A stretch of DNA of 64,000 nt, from positions 1 through 64,000 of the forward strand of contig NZ_FUXL01000015.1 of assembly GCF_900167365.1 (NCBI RefSeq), given 5' to 3'. The stretch's first letter is position 1. Every line of letters begins with the position of its first letter. Source of the stretch: Consotaella salsifontis (GTDB lineage: Bacteria > Pseudomonadota > Alphaproteobacteria > Rhizobiales > Rhizobiaceae). Below, piece after piece: positions 47,332 through 56,199 of the stretch. The translations under genes and the position numbers were made by a program. The notes beneath the pieces were generated by a model. That model ran no database searches and was not told the DNA's origin. It saw nothing but the letters and a program-made list of their open reading frames with translations.

Positions 47332-47604
47332 GACGATTCCCAAAAATTGTAATTGCTGTTTCTTGTTCTTGCTGGCGGCCGGCTACGGGAAAACCCGCCA
47401 GAACGCACGGCCACACAAAGTGTCATTGTGAAGGACGAGCGGATGGCTACGCCATGTGTCGAATCGTCGCTCTCACAGATGGCGTTTTTTTGTCAACGAG
47501 TCCACACGCGCGTCTATCGCCTATAGACAAAGCTCCTCGCTTTGTACGAGAAAATGATAAGTGCTGAAGAGAACATTCAGCTAAAACAGCGAGGTAGGCA
47601 ACCG

Positions 47605-49191
47605 ATGCACATGAGTTTCCGATCGATCGGCGCGGCGCTGGCGCTCACGACTTTACTTTGGGCCGGGACCGCCAGCGCGGTGCAGCTCAACGTCCATAAC
47701 GGGGGCGACGTCACGTCGCTCGATCCTCAGAAACTCTCGGGTGACTGGGAAAACCGCGTCGCGGGCGACATTTACGAAGGCCTGATGACGGAGGATGCCA
47801 AGGCCAAGCCTATCCTCGGCGCCGCGGAAAGCTACACGGTCTCCGACGACGGCCTCGTCTACACCTTCAAGATCCGCCCCGACGAGAAATGGTCGGACGG
47901 CGAGCCGGTGACGGCCGATGATTTCGTGTTCGCGTTCAAGCGGTTGATGGACCCGAAGAACGCCGCCGAATATGCCTACCTTCAGTACACGATCAAGAAC
48001 GCCGAGGCGATCAACACCGGCAAGATCGACGACATCGACCAGCTCGGCGTCAAGGCGATCGACGACAAGACGCTGGAGATCACCCTGGAGCACCCGACGC
48101 CCTATTTCCTGGGCGCGCTCACCCACTACACCGCCTATCCGCTGCCCAAGCACCTCATCGACAAGGTCGGTGATCAGTGGGTGCAGATCAGCAACATCGT
48201 CACCAACGGACCCTACAAGCCGGTCGAGTGGATTCCGGGCAGCCATGTCCTGACCCAGAAGAACGAGTACTGGCACGCCACGAACGATCTGAAGATCGAC
48301 GGGGTGAAGTTCTTCACGCTGGAGGACAACTCGGCCGCGCTGAAGCGCTACCTCGCCGGAGAGTTCGATATCCTGACCGAGTTTCCTACCGACCAGTACG
48401 AGTGGCTGCAGCAGAATCGCCCCGGCGAAGCCCATGTCGCGCCGTTCGCGGGCCTCTACTACTACGTGATGAACTCCACCAAGGCGCCATTTGACGACGA
48501 ACGGGTGCGCCAGGCTCTGTCCATGGCGGTCAACCGCGAGGTGATCGGGCCGCAGATCCTCGGCACGGGCGAATTGCCAGCCTATGGCTGGGTGCCGCCG
48601 GGCATGGCCAACTATGAGGGCGAGCAGGTCAAGGTCGACTGGGCCGATCTGCCCTACAACGAGAAGGTCGCCAAGGCCAAGGAACTGTTGAAGGAGGCCG
48701 GCTACGGCCCCGATAAGCCGCTCAGCATCACCCTGCGCTACAACACCAACGACAACCACAAGCGCATCGCCGTGGCGCTCGCCTCCATGTGGAAGCCGCT
48801 GGGCGTTTCCGTCGAGCTCTACAACACGGAGGTCAAGGTTCACTACGCCGACCTGCGTCAGGGCTCGTTCGAGATCGCCCGTGCTGGCTGGCTGGCCGAC
48901 TACAACGACCCGGACAACTTCCTGAACCTCCTGAAGACCGGCGTCGAGATGAACTACGGCAAGTGGTCGAACGCCGACTACGACAAGCTGATCGACGAAG
49001 GCAACTCGACCACCGACATGACCAAGCGCTCCGAACTCTTCAAGAAGGCGGAAAAGCTGGCCATGGAAGAATCGGCCGCCATGCCGATCTATTTCTACGT
49101 TTCGCGTCAGGTCGTCTCCCCCAAAGTCACGGGGTACGAGGACAACGCGTTCGACATCCATCGCACCCGCTGGATGACCAAGTCCGAATAA
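47605..49191 (+). CDS. oppA: Oligopeptide ABC transporter periplasmic binding protein OppA
   Basis: 528 residues. A signal peptide (SIGAALALTTLLWAGTASA-V) precedes an SBP_bac_5 fold: NGGDVTSLDPQKLSGDWENR, YTFKIRPDEKWSDGEPVTAD and RYLAGEFDILTEFPTDQYEW. It binds short peptides in the periplasm. The ATG at 47605 (or 47611) is favoured over a more distant ATG at 47542. It leads oppABCDF, with a 285-base gap and strong hairpin before oppB, as seen when the binding protein is needed in excess. Confidence 0.94.
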   Translation: MHMSFRSIGAALALTTLLWAGTASAVQLNVHNGGDVTSLDPQKLSGDWENRVAGDIYEGLMTEDAKAKPILGAAESYTVSDDGLVYTFKIRPDEKWSDGEPVTADDFVFAFKRLMDPKNAAEYAYLQYTIKNAEAINTGKIDDIDQLGVKAIDDKTLEITLEHPTPYFLGALTHYTAYPLPKHLIDKVGDQWVQISNIVTNGPYKPVEWIPGSHVLTQKNEYWHATNDLKIDGVKFFTLEDNSAALKRYLAGEFDILTEFPTDQYEWLQQNRPGEAHVAPFAGLYYYVMNSTKAPFDDERVRQALSMAVNREVIGPQILGTGELPAYGWVPPGMANYEGEQVKVDWADLPYNEKVAKAKELLKEAGYGPDKPLSITLRYNTNDNHKRIAVALASMWKPLGVSVELYNTEVKVHYADLRQGSFEIARAGWLADYNDPDNFLNLLKTGVEMNYGKWSNADYDKLIDEGNSTTDMTKRSELFKKAEKLAMEESAAMPIYFYVSRQVVSPKVTGYEDNAFDIHRTRWMTKSE

Positions 49192-49205
49192 AACCTTGGA
49201 TTGTT

Positions 49206-49233
49206 ACGGCGAGGTGCCTTGTCACCTCGCCGT
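49206..49233 (+). terminator. Hairpin between oppA and oppB
   Basis: ACGGCGAGGTG (49206-49216) and CACCTCGCCGT (49223-49233) form 11 perfect pairs around a six-base loop. No T run follows. Probably an mRNA-stabilising or partial-termination element giving more OppA than channel. Confidence 0.6.
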
Positions 49234-49476
49234 CACTGGTGCAAAAGGCGCGCCATTCGCCGTGCCAAGTGCGCCATATCAATTTCCTTGGGGGGACTGC
49301 ACAGTATCAGGCGGATACACGGCGGTGCAGCCCGTGTGGGGTCGGACCGAAGCATGATCGGTAAAGACCCCGGCTTCTTGTCGGACGATTATCGGGGAGG
49401 ATCGAACGATCGAGCGGCGTCGATTGACGGCCGCGCTGCGTTCTCCTTTGTCCCAAGCCAGGAGAGGTGACTTTTC

Positions 49477-50400
49477 ATGCTCGGTTACGCCTCGCGTCGC
49501 CTCTTGACGACGCTCCCGGTCATTTTGATCGCCATCACCGCGGCTTTCTTCATCCTGCGGCTGGCGCCCGGAGGGCCTTTCGACCAGGAGCGAGCGCTGC
49601 CGCCAGAGGTTTTGGCGAACCTGCGGTCCTACTATCATCTCGACGATCCCCTGATCGTCCAGTATTTCCGCTATCTGGTGCGCCTCGCGCATTTCGACCT
49701 CGGGCCGTCCTTCGTCACTAAGGACTTCACCGTCGCCCAGCAGATCACCATCGGCCTGCCCTACACCATGACGCTTGGCACCTGCGCCTTCGTCCTGGCC
49801 GTGGTCCTCGGTATCACAGCGGGCATCTTGGGAGCGCTCTACCAGAACCATGCGGGCGACTACCTCATTGCCGCCGTGGCGATGACGGGCCTCGTGGTTC
49901 CAAACTTCCTCACCGCGCCGATCCTGCAGCTCGTCTTCGGCGTCAACCTGGCATGGCTGCCCGTGGGCGGTTGGGGCGACGGCTCGATCCGCTTCCTCAT
50001 CATGCCGGTGACGGTGCTTTCGCTGTCCCACATCGCGCGCATCTCTCGCCTCATGCGCGGCTCGATGATCGAGACGATGAACGCGAACTTCATCAAGACC
50101 GCCAAGGCCAAGGGGATCGGGCGCCGACGAACCGTCCTGCGCCATGCGCTGCGCCCAGCCCTCACGCCCGTCGTCTCCTATCTCGGCCCGGCAGCCGGCT
50201 ACCTCCTCACCGGGTCGATCGTCGTCGAGTCGATCTTCGGCATCCCCGGTGTCGGAAGGTACTTCGTCGGCGCGGCGCTGAATCGTGACTACGGCATGGT
50301 TCTCGGCACGGTCGTCTTCTACATGTCGATCATCCTGGTTCTGAACCTCCTCGTGGACCTCGCCTATGCGTGGCTCGACCCGAAAGTGAGGACGCGATGA
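49477..50400 (+). CDS. oppB: Oligopeptide ABC transporter permease OppB
   Basis: 307 residues. MLGYASRRLLTTLPVILIAI is the classical OppB start, with a six-helix core and the EAA-type coupling loop FIKTAKAKGIGRRRTVLRHA. The segment VSYLGPAAGYLLTGSIVVES is typical. Forms the inner-membrane pore with OppC. The stop overlaps the oppC start (ATGA). Confidence 0.95.
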   Translation: MLGYASRRLLTTLPVILIAITAAFFILRLAPGGPFDQERALPPEVLANLRSYYHLDDPLIVQYFRYLVRLAHFDLGPSFVTKDFTVAQQITIGLPYTMTLGTCAFVLAVVLGITAGILGALYQNHAGDYLIAAVAMTGLVVPNFLTAPILQLVFGVNLAWLPVGGWGDGSIRFLIMPVTVLSLSHIARISRLMRGSMIETMNANFIKTAKAKGIGRRRTVLRHALRPALTPVVSYLGPAAGYLLTGSIVVESIFGIPGVGRYFVGAALNRDYGMVLGTVVFYMSIILVLNLLVDLAYAWLDPKVRTR

Positions 50401-51320
50401 CCCTTTACGTGGACAAGCGCGAGGCGCTGGAGAAGCGCTTTCTCGTCCCCGACACCGAGATGCCGGCCGGCAAGCCGCGCTCGCTGATGCGCGACGCGAT
50501 GCGGCGGCTCAGGGCCAACAAGGCGGCCGTCGGCGCCATTATCGTTCTGTCCCTGATCATCATTCTCGCGGTCCTGGGCCCCTACTTCATCCCCTATGAT
50601 TACGAAACGCCGGACTGGGGCGCTTTCCGCGCGCCGCCGGACTTCGCCAGCGGGCACTACTTCGGCACGGACCAGAACGGGCGCGATCTCTTGGCCCGCG
50701 TTCTCTACGGCACCCGCGTGTCGCTGACCGTCGCGATCATCGCGACGTCCGTCTCCGTGACCGTGGGCGTTCTTTACGGCTCGGTCGCGGGCTTCGTCGG
50801 CGGGCGGACCGATCAGGCGATGATGCGCTTCGTCGACGTCATGTACGCTCTGCCGTATCTCCTCTTCGTCATCCTCCTGATGGTGATGTTCGGACGCAAC
50901 GTCTTCCTCCTCTTTGCCGCCATCGGCTTGCTGGAGTGGCTGACCATGGCCCGGATCGTGCGCGGCCAGACCCTGTCGCTCAAGGAGCGGGAGTTCGTCG
51001 AGGCAGCGCGGGCCTCGGGCGTCTCCACCCTGCCGATCATCCTGAGGCACATCGTCCCCAATCTCGTGGGTCCGGTGGTCATCTATGCGACCCTCACCAT
51101 CCCGGAGATCGTCATCACCGAGAGCTTCCTCTCTTATCTGGGCTTTGGCGTGCAGGAACCCCTGACCTCGCTCGGAACCCTGATCTCCGAGGGCGCGAGC
51201 GTCATCCAGGTGATGCCGTGGCTCCTGTTCTTCCCCGGCGCCGTGCTGGTCTCGCTCCTTCTCTCCTTCGCCTTCATCGGCGATGGATTGCGCGACGCCT
51301 TCGACCCGAAGGATCGCTGA
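50397..51320 (+). CDS. oppC: Oligopeptide ABC transporter permease OppC
   Basis: 307 residues. An extended N-terminus is followed by RRLRANKAAVGAIIVLSLII and HYFGTDQNGRDLLARVLYGT, the OppC family pattern, then the coupling loop EFVEAARASGVSTLPIILRH. The ATG at 50397 overlaps the oppB stop and has GAGGA upstream. Partner of OppB. Confidence 0.95.
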   Translation: MTLYVDKREALEKRFLVPDTEMPAGKPRSLMRDAMRRLRANKAAVGAIIVLSLIIILAVLGPYFIPYDYETPDWGAFRAPPDFASGHYFGTDQNGRDLLARVLYGTRVSLTVAIIATSVSVTVGVLYGSVAGFVGGRTDQAMMRFVDVMYALPYLLFVILLMVMFGRNVFLLFAAIGLLEWLTMARIVRGQTLSLKEREFVEAARASGVSTLPIILRHIVPNLVGPVVIYATLTIPEIVITESFLSYLGFGVQEPLTSLGTLISEGASVIQVMPWLLFFPGAVLVSLLLSFAFIGDGLRDAFDPKDR

Positions 51321-51323
51321 TCC

Positions 51324-52352
51324 ATGGCCGACACTCGCGAAACTCTGCTTTCCCTCACCGATTATTCGGTCGCGTTCGATACGCCTGATGGTGTGGTTCA
51401 GGCGGTGAGCAATCTCGACCTCGACATAGCGCCGGGCGAAACGGTAGCGGTGGTGGGCGAATCCGGCTCGGGCAAGAGCCAGACGTTCAACGGCGTCTTC
51501 GGCCTCCTCGCGCGCAACGCCCGCACGGGCGGCGCCGTGAACTTTCTTGGCCGCGATCTTCTGTCCTTGTCGTCCAAGGAACTCGACAAGGTGCGCGGCC
51601 GCGACATGGCGATGGTCTTCCAGGACCCGATGACGGCCCTCAACCCGGCCATGAAGATCAAGCGCCAACTTGCCGAAACGCTGGAGATCCATCGCGGCAA
51701 GAGCCGCAGGGAAGCCGAGCGCGAGGCGCTTCAGATGCTCAAACAGGTCGGCATCCCCGACGCTGAGCGCCGCATCAACCAATATCCCCACGAGCTCTCG
51801 GGCGGAATGCGCCAGCGCGTCGTGATCGCCATGGCGCTGCTTTGCCAACCCAAGCTCATCGTCGCGGACGAACCGACGACGGCTCTCGATGTGACGATCC
51901 AGGCGCAGATCCTCGATCTCTTCCGTGATCTCACCCAGAGCTTCAGGACGGCGCTCGTCCTGATCACCCATGATCTCGGCGTCGTCGCCGGCATCGCCGA
52001 TCGCGTCGCGGTGATGTACGCCGGCCGCATCGTCGAGGAAGGCAAGGTTGACGATCTCTTCAGCCGGCCGGCCATGCCCTACACCGCCGCGCTGATGCGC
52101 TCCATCCCGCGTGTCGACCGAGAAGCGGAGGCGGTGGAGCCCATTCCCGGTCGCCCGCCCAATCTCATTCATCCCCCATCGGGCTGCCCTTTCCACCCTC
52201 GCTGCCGCTTCGCGGAAGAGAAATGCGTGCGCGAGCGCCCGCCCCTCGGCGAGGTTAGCGCCGGTCGGCGCGCCGCCTGCTGGTTCCCCTTCATTGATGC
52301 CGAGGCCGGCACCGGCGGTGAAAACGCTCTCGCGGAGACGGCCAATGTCTGA
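51324..52352 (+). CDS. oppD: Oligopeptide ABC transporter ATPase OppD
   Basis: 342 residues. Walker A GESGSGKSQT, signature HELSGGMRQRVVIAMAL, Walker B KLIVADEPTTALD. The C-terminal Cys-containing extension HPPSGCPFHPRCRFAEEKCV fits the OppD/DppD branch. Energises peptide import with OppF. Eight bases overlap with oppF. Confidence 0.95.
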   Translation: MADTRETLLSLTDYSVAFDTPDGVVQAVSNLDLDIAPGETVAVVGESGSGKSQTFNGVFGLLARNARTGGAVNFLGRDLLSLSSKELDKVRGRDMAMVFQDPMTALNPAMKIKRQLAETLEIHRGKSRREAEREALQMLKQVGIPDAERRINQYPHELSGGMRQRVVIAMALLCQPKLIVADEPTTALDVTIQAQILDLFRDLTQSFRTALVLITHDLGVVAGIADRVAVMYAGRIVEEGKVDDLFSRPAMPYTAALMRSIPRVDREAEAVEPIPGRPPNLIHPPSGCPFHPRCRFAEEKCVRERPPLGEVSAGRRAACWFPFIDAEAGTGGENALAETANV

Positions 52353-53367
52353 GGCACTACTTTCGGTCCAAAACCTCTCGACAGTCTTCGAACTGCGCGC
52401 CCGCTCGCCCTTCGCCAAGGCGCCGAAACTCAAGGCCGTCAGCGATGTCTCTTTCGACCTGAAGGAGGGCGAGACTCTCGGGATCGTCGGCGAATCGGGT
52501 TGTGGCAAGTCGACATTGGGCCGCTCCATTCTTCGTCTCATCGAGCCCACTGCGGGACGTGTCGTCTGGCAGGGCCGCGAGCTGACAGATCTTTCGGCGG
52601 AAGAGATGCGCAAGGCCCGGCGCGACCTGTCGATTATCTTCCAGGACCCCATCGCCTCGCTCGATCCTCGCATGACCGTGGCGGACATCATCGGCGAGCC
52701 ACTGCGCGTGGCAGAACCATCGCTGGATCGCAAGACGCGGCGCCAGCGCGTCCTGAAGGCCATGGAGGAAGTCGGCCTAGCGCCGGAGATGATCAACCGC
52801 TACCCGCACGAGTTCTCCGGCGGACAGGCGCAGCGCATCGGCATCGCCCGCGCCATCATCACGGAACCGAAGCTCATCGTCTGCGACGAGCCGGTCTCGG
52901 CGCTCGACGTGTCGATCCAGGCGCAGATCATCAATCTGCTCCGGGGACTGAAGGAGCGGCTCGGGCTGACGCTCATCTTCATCAGCCATGATCTTTCGGT
53001 CGTTCGCCTCGTCTCGGACCGGATCCTGGTGCTCTATCTGGGCCGGGTCGTCGAGATCGGGCCTCGCGGCGACGTCTTCGCCCGCCCGGCGCACCCCTAT
53101 ACCAGGGCGCTTCTGTCGGCCGCCCCCATCCCGGACCCCGACGTCGCTCGTTCGCGCAAACGAATCCCGCTGCAAGGCGACCCGCCCTCGCCGATCAATC
53201 CTCCCTCGGGTTGTGCCTTCCGCACGCGCTGCCCCATCGCGCGCGATGTCTGCGCCAAGGAGATTCCTCCTCTCATTCCCGTGGAAGGCGGCACACATCG
53301 TTCCGCCTGCCTCTTTGCCGAAGAGGTTCTGCGGTCGGGCGACGACATCGCCTCGGCCAGCGTCTGA
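52345..53367 (+). CDS. oppF: Oligopeptide ABC transporter ATPase OppF
   Basis: 340 residues. Walker A GESGCGKSTL, signature EFSGGQAQRIGIARAI, Walker B KLIVCDEPVSALD; the tail PPSGCAFRTRCPIARDVCAK has the OppF Cys cluster. The ATG at 52345 lies within the end of oppD (eight-base overlap), and a long upstream frame from 52111 is antisense-like noise. Last gene of oppABCDF. Confidence 0.95.
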   Translation: MSEALLSVQNLSTVFELRARSPFAKAPKLKAVSDVSFDLKEGETLGIVGESGCGKSTLGRSILRLIEPTAGRVVWQGRELTDLSAEEMRKARRDLSIIFQDPIASLDPRMTVADIIGEPLRVAEPSLDRKTRRQRVLKAMEEVGLAPEMINRYPHEFSGGQAQRIGIARAIITEPKLIVCDEPVSALDVSIQAQIINLLRGLKERLGLTLIFISHDLSVVRLVSDRILVLYLGRVVEIGPRGDVFARPAHPYTRALLSAAPIPDPDVARSRKRIPLQGDPPSPINPPSGCAFRTRCPIARDVCAKEIPPLIPVEGGTHRSACLFAEEVLRSGDDIASASV

Positions 53368-53644
53368 CACCTCAAGGGTTAAGGCCGGCCGGCCGATCGG
53401 CACCAGATCGTCCGCCCGGCCACCCTTCGGCATGAAGACTCAAGTCGATACGTAAATATTAATTTAGTTTATCATTGGCTCCCCGCCTAAATACATCTTT
53501 CTCATGAATATAGATTCATTGGTCTTTCTGCTCACCTTACGTTAACGATTGGCGCCTAGCCTACACGTAGGGGGAGAATCACTCTGCCGACGCTCTCCTC
53601 CCGGTGCTCTTGCCAGCACTGCCCGCCGGCCGTGGGAGGGGCTT

Positions 53645-55228
53645 GTGGACGAGTTGAATCAAGGCAGCCCGATGGGCTGGATTCGCTGGGCTCTGCGGTT
53701 CAACAACGGCTTTCTGGCGCTGCTGAGTTTCGCGTTCCTGGCGATCTTCATCGTCCTTCTGTTCGAGATGCATCGGGACGCATGGCGGCAAGCCATGACC
53801 ACGATGGATGATCACGTCAATTCGGTGAGCGGCGATGTCCTGAGGGACGTCGAGATGTTCGACGGCGCCTTGCGCTCCTTGCAGACCAGCGCTCTCCTGG
53901 CCCGGCCCGAGCAGACCCGCTCGATGCTTCAAATGCTATCGGGCCCGCTTTCACGAGCGGGTCGCCTGCTCATCCTCGATGAAACCGGATCGACCGGCGG
54001 CCGGGCCGGAACGCCAGGCGCCTCATACGGCCAGATCGATTTCTTCAAGAGCCACCTGGAGACGGTGAGACACAGCCTCTTCATTGGGTCTCCCTTCACC
54101 GACCCCGCGAGCGGTGAGCCGGCGATCGGCTTCAGCCGCCGGTTGCAGGACACGTCTGGCGCTTTTGCCGGAGTCGTGGCGGTCGTGGTGCCGATGGCCT
54201 ATCTCCGCGAGAGCACCGAGGGTCTGGAGGCCACGCGAACCAGCGCGGTCGGCCTCTACAAGGCGGACGGCACGGCGTTGGTCTCGCCGTTCCGCAGCTC
54301 CGCGGCCGCCGGCATACCGCAGTCGAGCAAGGAACTGCTGCCGTATCTTTCCAAATTCTCCAGTCTGCTGATCGACCGCGATCCCTACAGCGGCATCAAA
54401 TGGGTGACGAAGTTCCGCAGAGTGCGCAACTTTCCATTGGTGGTTACGGCCTCGGTTTCGGAGGAAAAGATCTATGCTTTCTGGCGCGAGATCGCCTGGG
54501 CGCTCGGCGCAGTCTATGCGATTCTCATCGTTGCTTTTGCAGCTTTCGGCTTTCGCCTGACGCGCGAGCTCAAGCTGCGCCGCATGAACGAACATCGTTA
54601 CCGCCAACTCAGCGATCTCGATGGGCTGACCGGCATCGCCAACCGACGCCGCTTCGACGAATCCGCCGTGATGCAATGGCAGCGCGCCGAGCAGACCTGC
54701 AAGGCGCTTTCGCTGCTGCTCATCGACATCGACCATTTCAAGAACTTCAACGACTCCTACGGCCATCAGCAGGGCGACGACTGTCTGCGTCTCGTGGCGG
54801 AAACCGCCGGTCAGTGCGTGCGCGACACCGACCTCTTGGCGCGCTACGGCGGCGAGGAGCTTGTGGTGGTGTTGCCAGGCCTCGACATCGCGACGGCACA
54901 GGCGGTGGCCGAGCGCATTCGTTCGTCCATCGAGGCGCTGGCCGTGCCCCACCGCGGCCACCCGACCAGGGGCGTGGTCACGGTAAGCGTGGGATGCGCG
55001 GCCACCTATCCGGCCTGCCCGCCGGTGGGAGCAACGGTTGCCGATCTGGTGGCCGCCGCCGACCGGGCCCTCTATCGCGCCAAGGCCAGCGGCCGGAACA
55101 TGGTGGCGATGGAGGACGTGATCGCTCCGCCGCCGTTCGAGCGCCCGAGCAGGGAACGGGTGCAAGGCATCAATGAGATCAGGCGGCGGGAAGCGAAAGA
55201 ACATCCCACGGAGCCTCTCCCCGTTTGA
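53645..55228 (+). CDS. Membrane diguanylate cyclase with PDC/Cache-like sensor
   Basis: 527 residues. A first membrane helix (LALLSFAFLAIFIVLLFEM) is followed by a ~240-residue periplasmic Cache-like domain, a second helix (VYAILIVAFAAFGFRL) and a GGDEF domain. The active site is GGEEL at 402-406, preceded by SLLLIDIDHFKNFNDSYG. It makes cyclic-di-GMP from GTP. The GTG at 53645 follows GGAGG by five bases and is preferred over an ATG at 53672. A TTAACGATT element lies about 95 bases upstream. No EAL domain is present. Confidence 0.92.
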   Translation: MDELNQGSPMGWIRWALRFNNGFLALLSFAFLAIFIVLLFEMHRDAWRQAMTTMDDHVNSVSGDVLRDVEMFDGALRSLQTSALLARPEQTRSMLQMLSGPLSRAGRLLILDETGSTGGRAGTPGASYGQIDFFKSHLETVRHSLFIGSPFTDPASGEPAIGFSRRLQDTSGAFAGVVAVVVPMAYLRESTEGLEATRTSAVGLYKADGTALVSPFRSSAAAGIPQSSKELLPYLSKFSSLLIDRDPYSGIKWVTKFRRVRNFPLVVTASVSEEKIYAFWREIAWALGAVYAILIVAFAAFGFRLTRELKLRRMNEHRYRQLSDLDGLTGIANRRRFDESAVMQWQRAEQTCKALSLLLIDIDHFKNFNDSYGHQQGDDCLRLVAETAGQCVRDTDLLARYGGEELVVVLPGLDIATAQAVAERIRSSIEALAVPHRGHPTRGVVTVSVGCAATYPACPPVGATVADLVAAADRALYRAKASGRNMVAMEDVIAPPPFERPSRERVQGINEIRRREAKEHPTEPLPV

Positions 55229-55336
55229 CGGATGCTGACGAGATACGGCCGGTCTTCCAGATCTGATCGAAGCCGGAGGAATGGACAGGTGCGCGGGATG
55301 CGATGCACGGCTTTCGCATCTCTAACACCGTCAACT

Positions 55337-55864
55337 TTATGGCGCAGCCGCAATGGAGTTGCTGACGTCCGAGGAATCCGGAGAAGCGGCGGCTCCGGCT
55401 TCCCTTCCTCGACCCGCCTCAAGATTGGCTTTCATCTTAGCGAAGGCGGCTGCGATCGAATTCCGGCCGGCCTCATCGAAGCCCTCCCACAATCTCTCCG
55501 ACAGGGCGAGGTGCAATGGCGCGACCTGCTCCAATAGACGTTCCCCGCCCGTTGTGGCCTCGACGATCCTGACGCGACCGTCCTTGTGATCGCGCCGGCG
55601 CTGAACCAGCCCCTCGCCCTCGAGCTTGTTCACATAAGCCGAAATCGTCATCGGCTCGACGCCCATCTGCTCTGCAATGGTGATCTGCCGGGCGTCGCCC
55701 AGCCAGAAAACGTTGAAAAGCGTTCTAACCAAGCCTTCCGTTAGGGATGATCCGGCCCCAATTTCTCGGTCGAAAACAATTTTCCAGTGTCGCGCCACCT
55801 CAGCAAGGAGAAACCCGAAGTCCATCGCGTCGATCTGGCATGCTGTCTTGGCGGCTTCATCCAT
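55337..55864 (-). CDS. MarR-family transcriptional regulator
   Basis: 175 residues. A winged helix-turn-helix domain covers QITIAEQMGVEPMTISAYVN then KLEGEGLVQRRRDHKDGRVR, the wing with the DxRxx motif region. MarR dimers repress drug, stress or catabolic genes until a ligand binds. A gene target is not evident; it is divergent from the NAGGN operon (335-base gap), so that operon or itself may be the target. The start is moderately certain; a downstream ATG at 55825 is possible. Confidence 0.9.
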   Translation of the reverse strand: MDEAAKTACQIDAMDFGFLLAEVARHWKIVFDREIGAGSSLTEGLVRTLFNVFWLGDARQITIAEQMGVEPMTISAYVNKLEGEGLVQRRRDHKDGRVRIVEATTGGERLLEQVAPLHLALSERLWEGFDEAGRNSIAAAFAKMKANLEAGRGREAGAAASPDSSDVSNSIAAAP

Positions 55865-56199
55865 GTTTCGACCAAGCTTTCCCCAGTGCCGGCGCGCCGG
55901 TGTGCCCCGGCCAAGCTACATTGACTTTGCGTCACAGCAAACGGGGAAGGAATTTTTTACTACCCTGAGGCCCCGAGGACGAGCAAGAGCTGAAAGTTAC
56001 AGATTCTGGGAGAAGATCAGCAGTCGTCGCATTAACGATTTCGGCGGCTGGCCTATATGATCCGCGAGAGTGCCGCATGCCGTTTCCGGCGCGTGCGGCC
56101 AGGGTTTGTCCTGGACGGACCCGTTTCATCGCGTCGCGCGGTTAAAACCGCTGCGGCTCTTGAAGGTCACTGCCCAGTCAAGAAAGGGAACGCCCCCTT
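55865..56199. other. 335-base divergent region between marR and asnO
   Basis: No gene. It contains TTAACGATT (56032-56040) and a palindrome GCGGTT-AA-AACCGC (56138-56151) about 50 bases before asnO. Promoters for both genes are expected here. Confidence 0.45.

Noticed and set aside
50364-52796. Very long antisense open frame (810 codons) opposite oppCDF
   Set aside because: It mirrors high-GC codon structure of strongly supported opp genes, shows no family features, and has Arg/Asp-rich composition typical of antisense frames.
53504-53519. Palindrome ATGAAT-ATAG-ATTCAT before the diguanylate cyclase
   Set aside because: Short A/T-rich dyads are expected by chance in this low-GC promoter patch and it matches no known operator.
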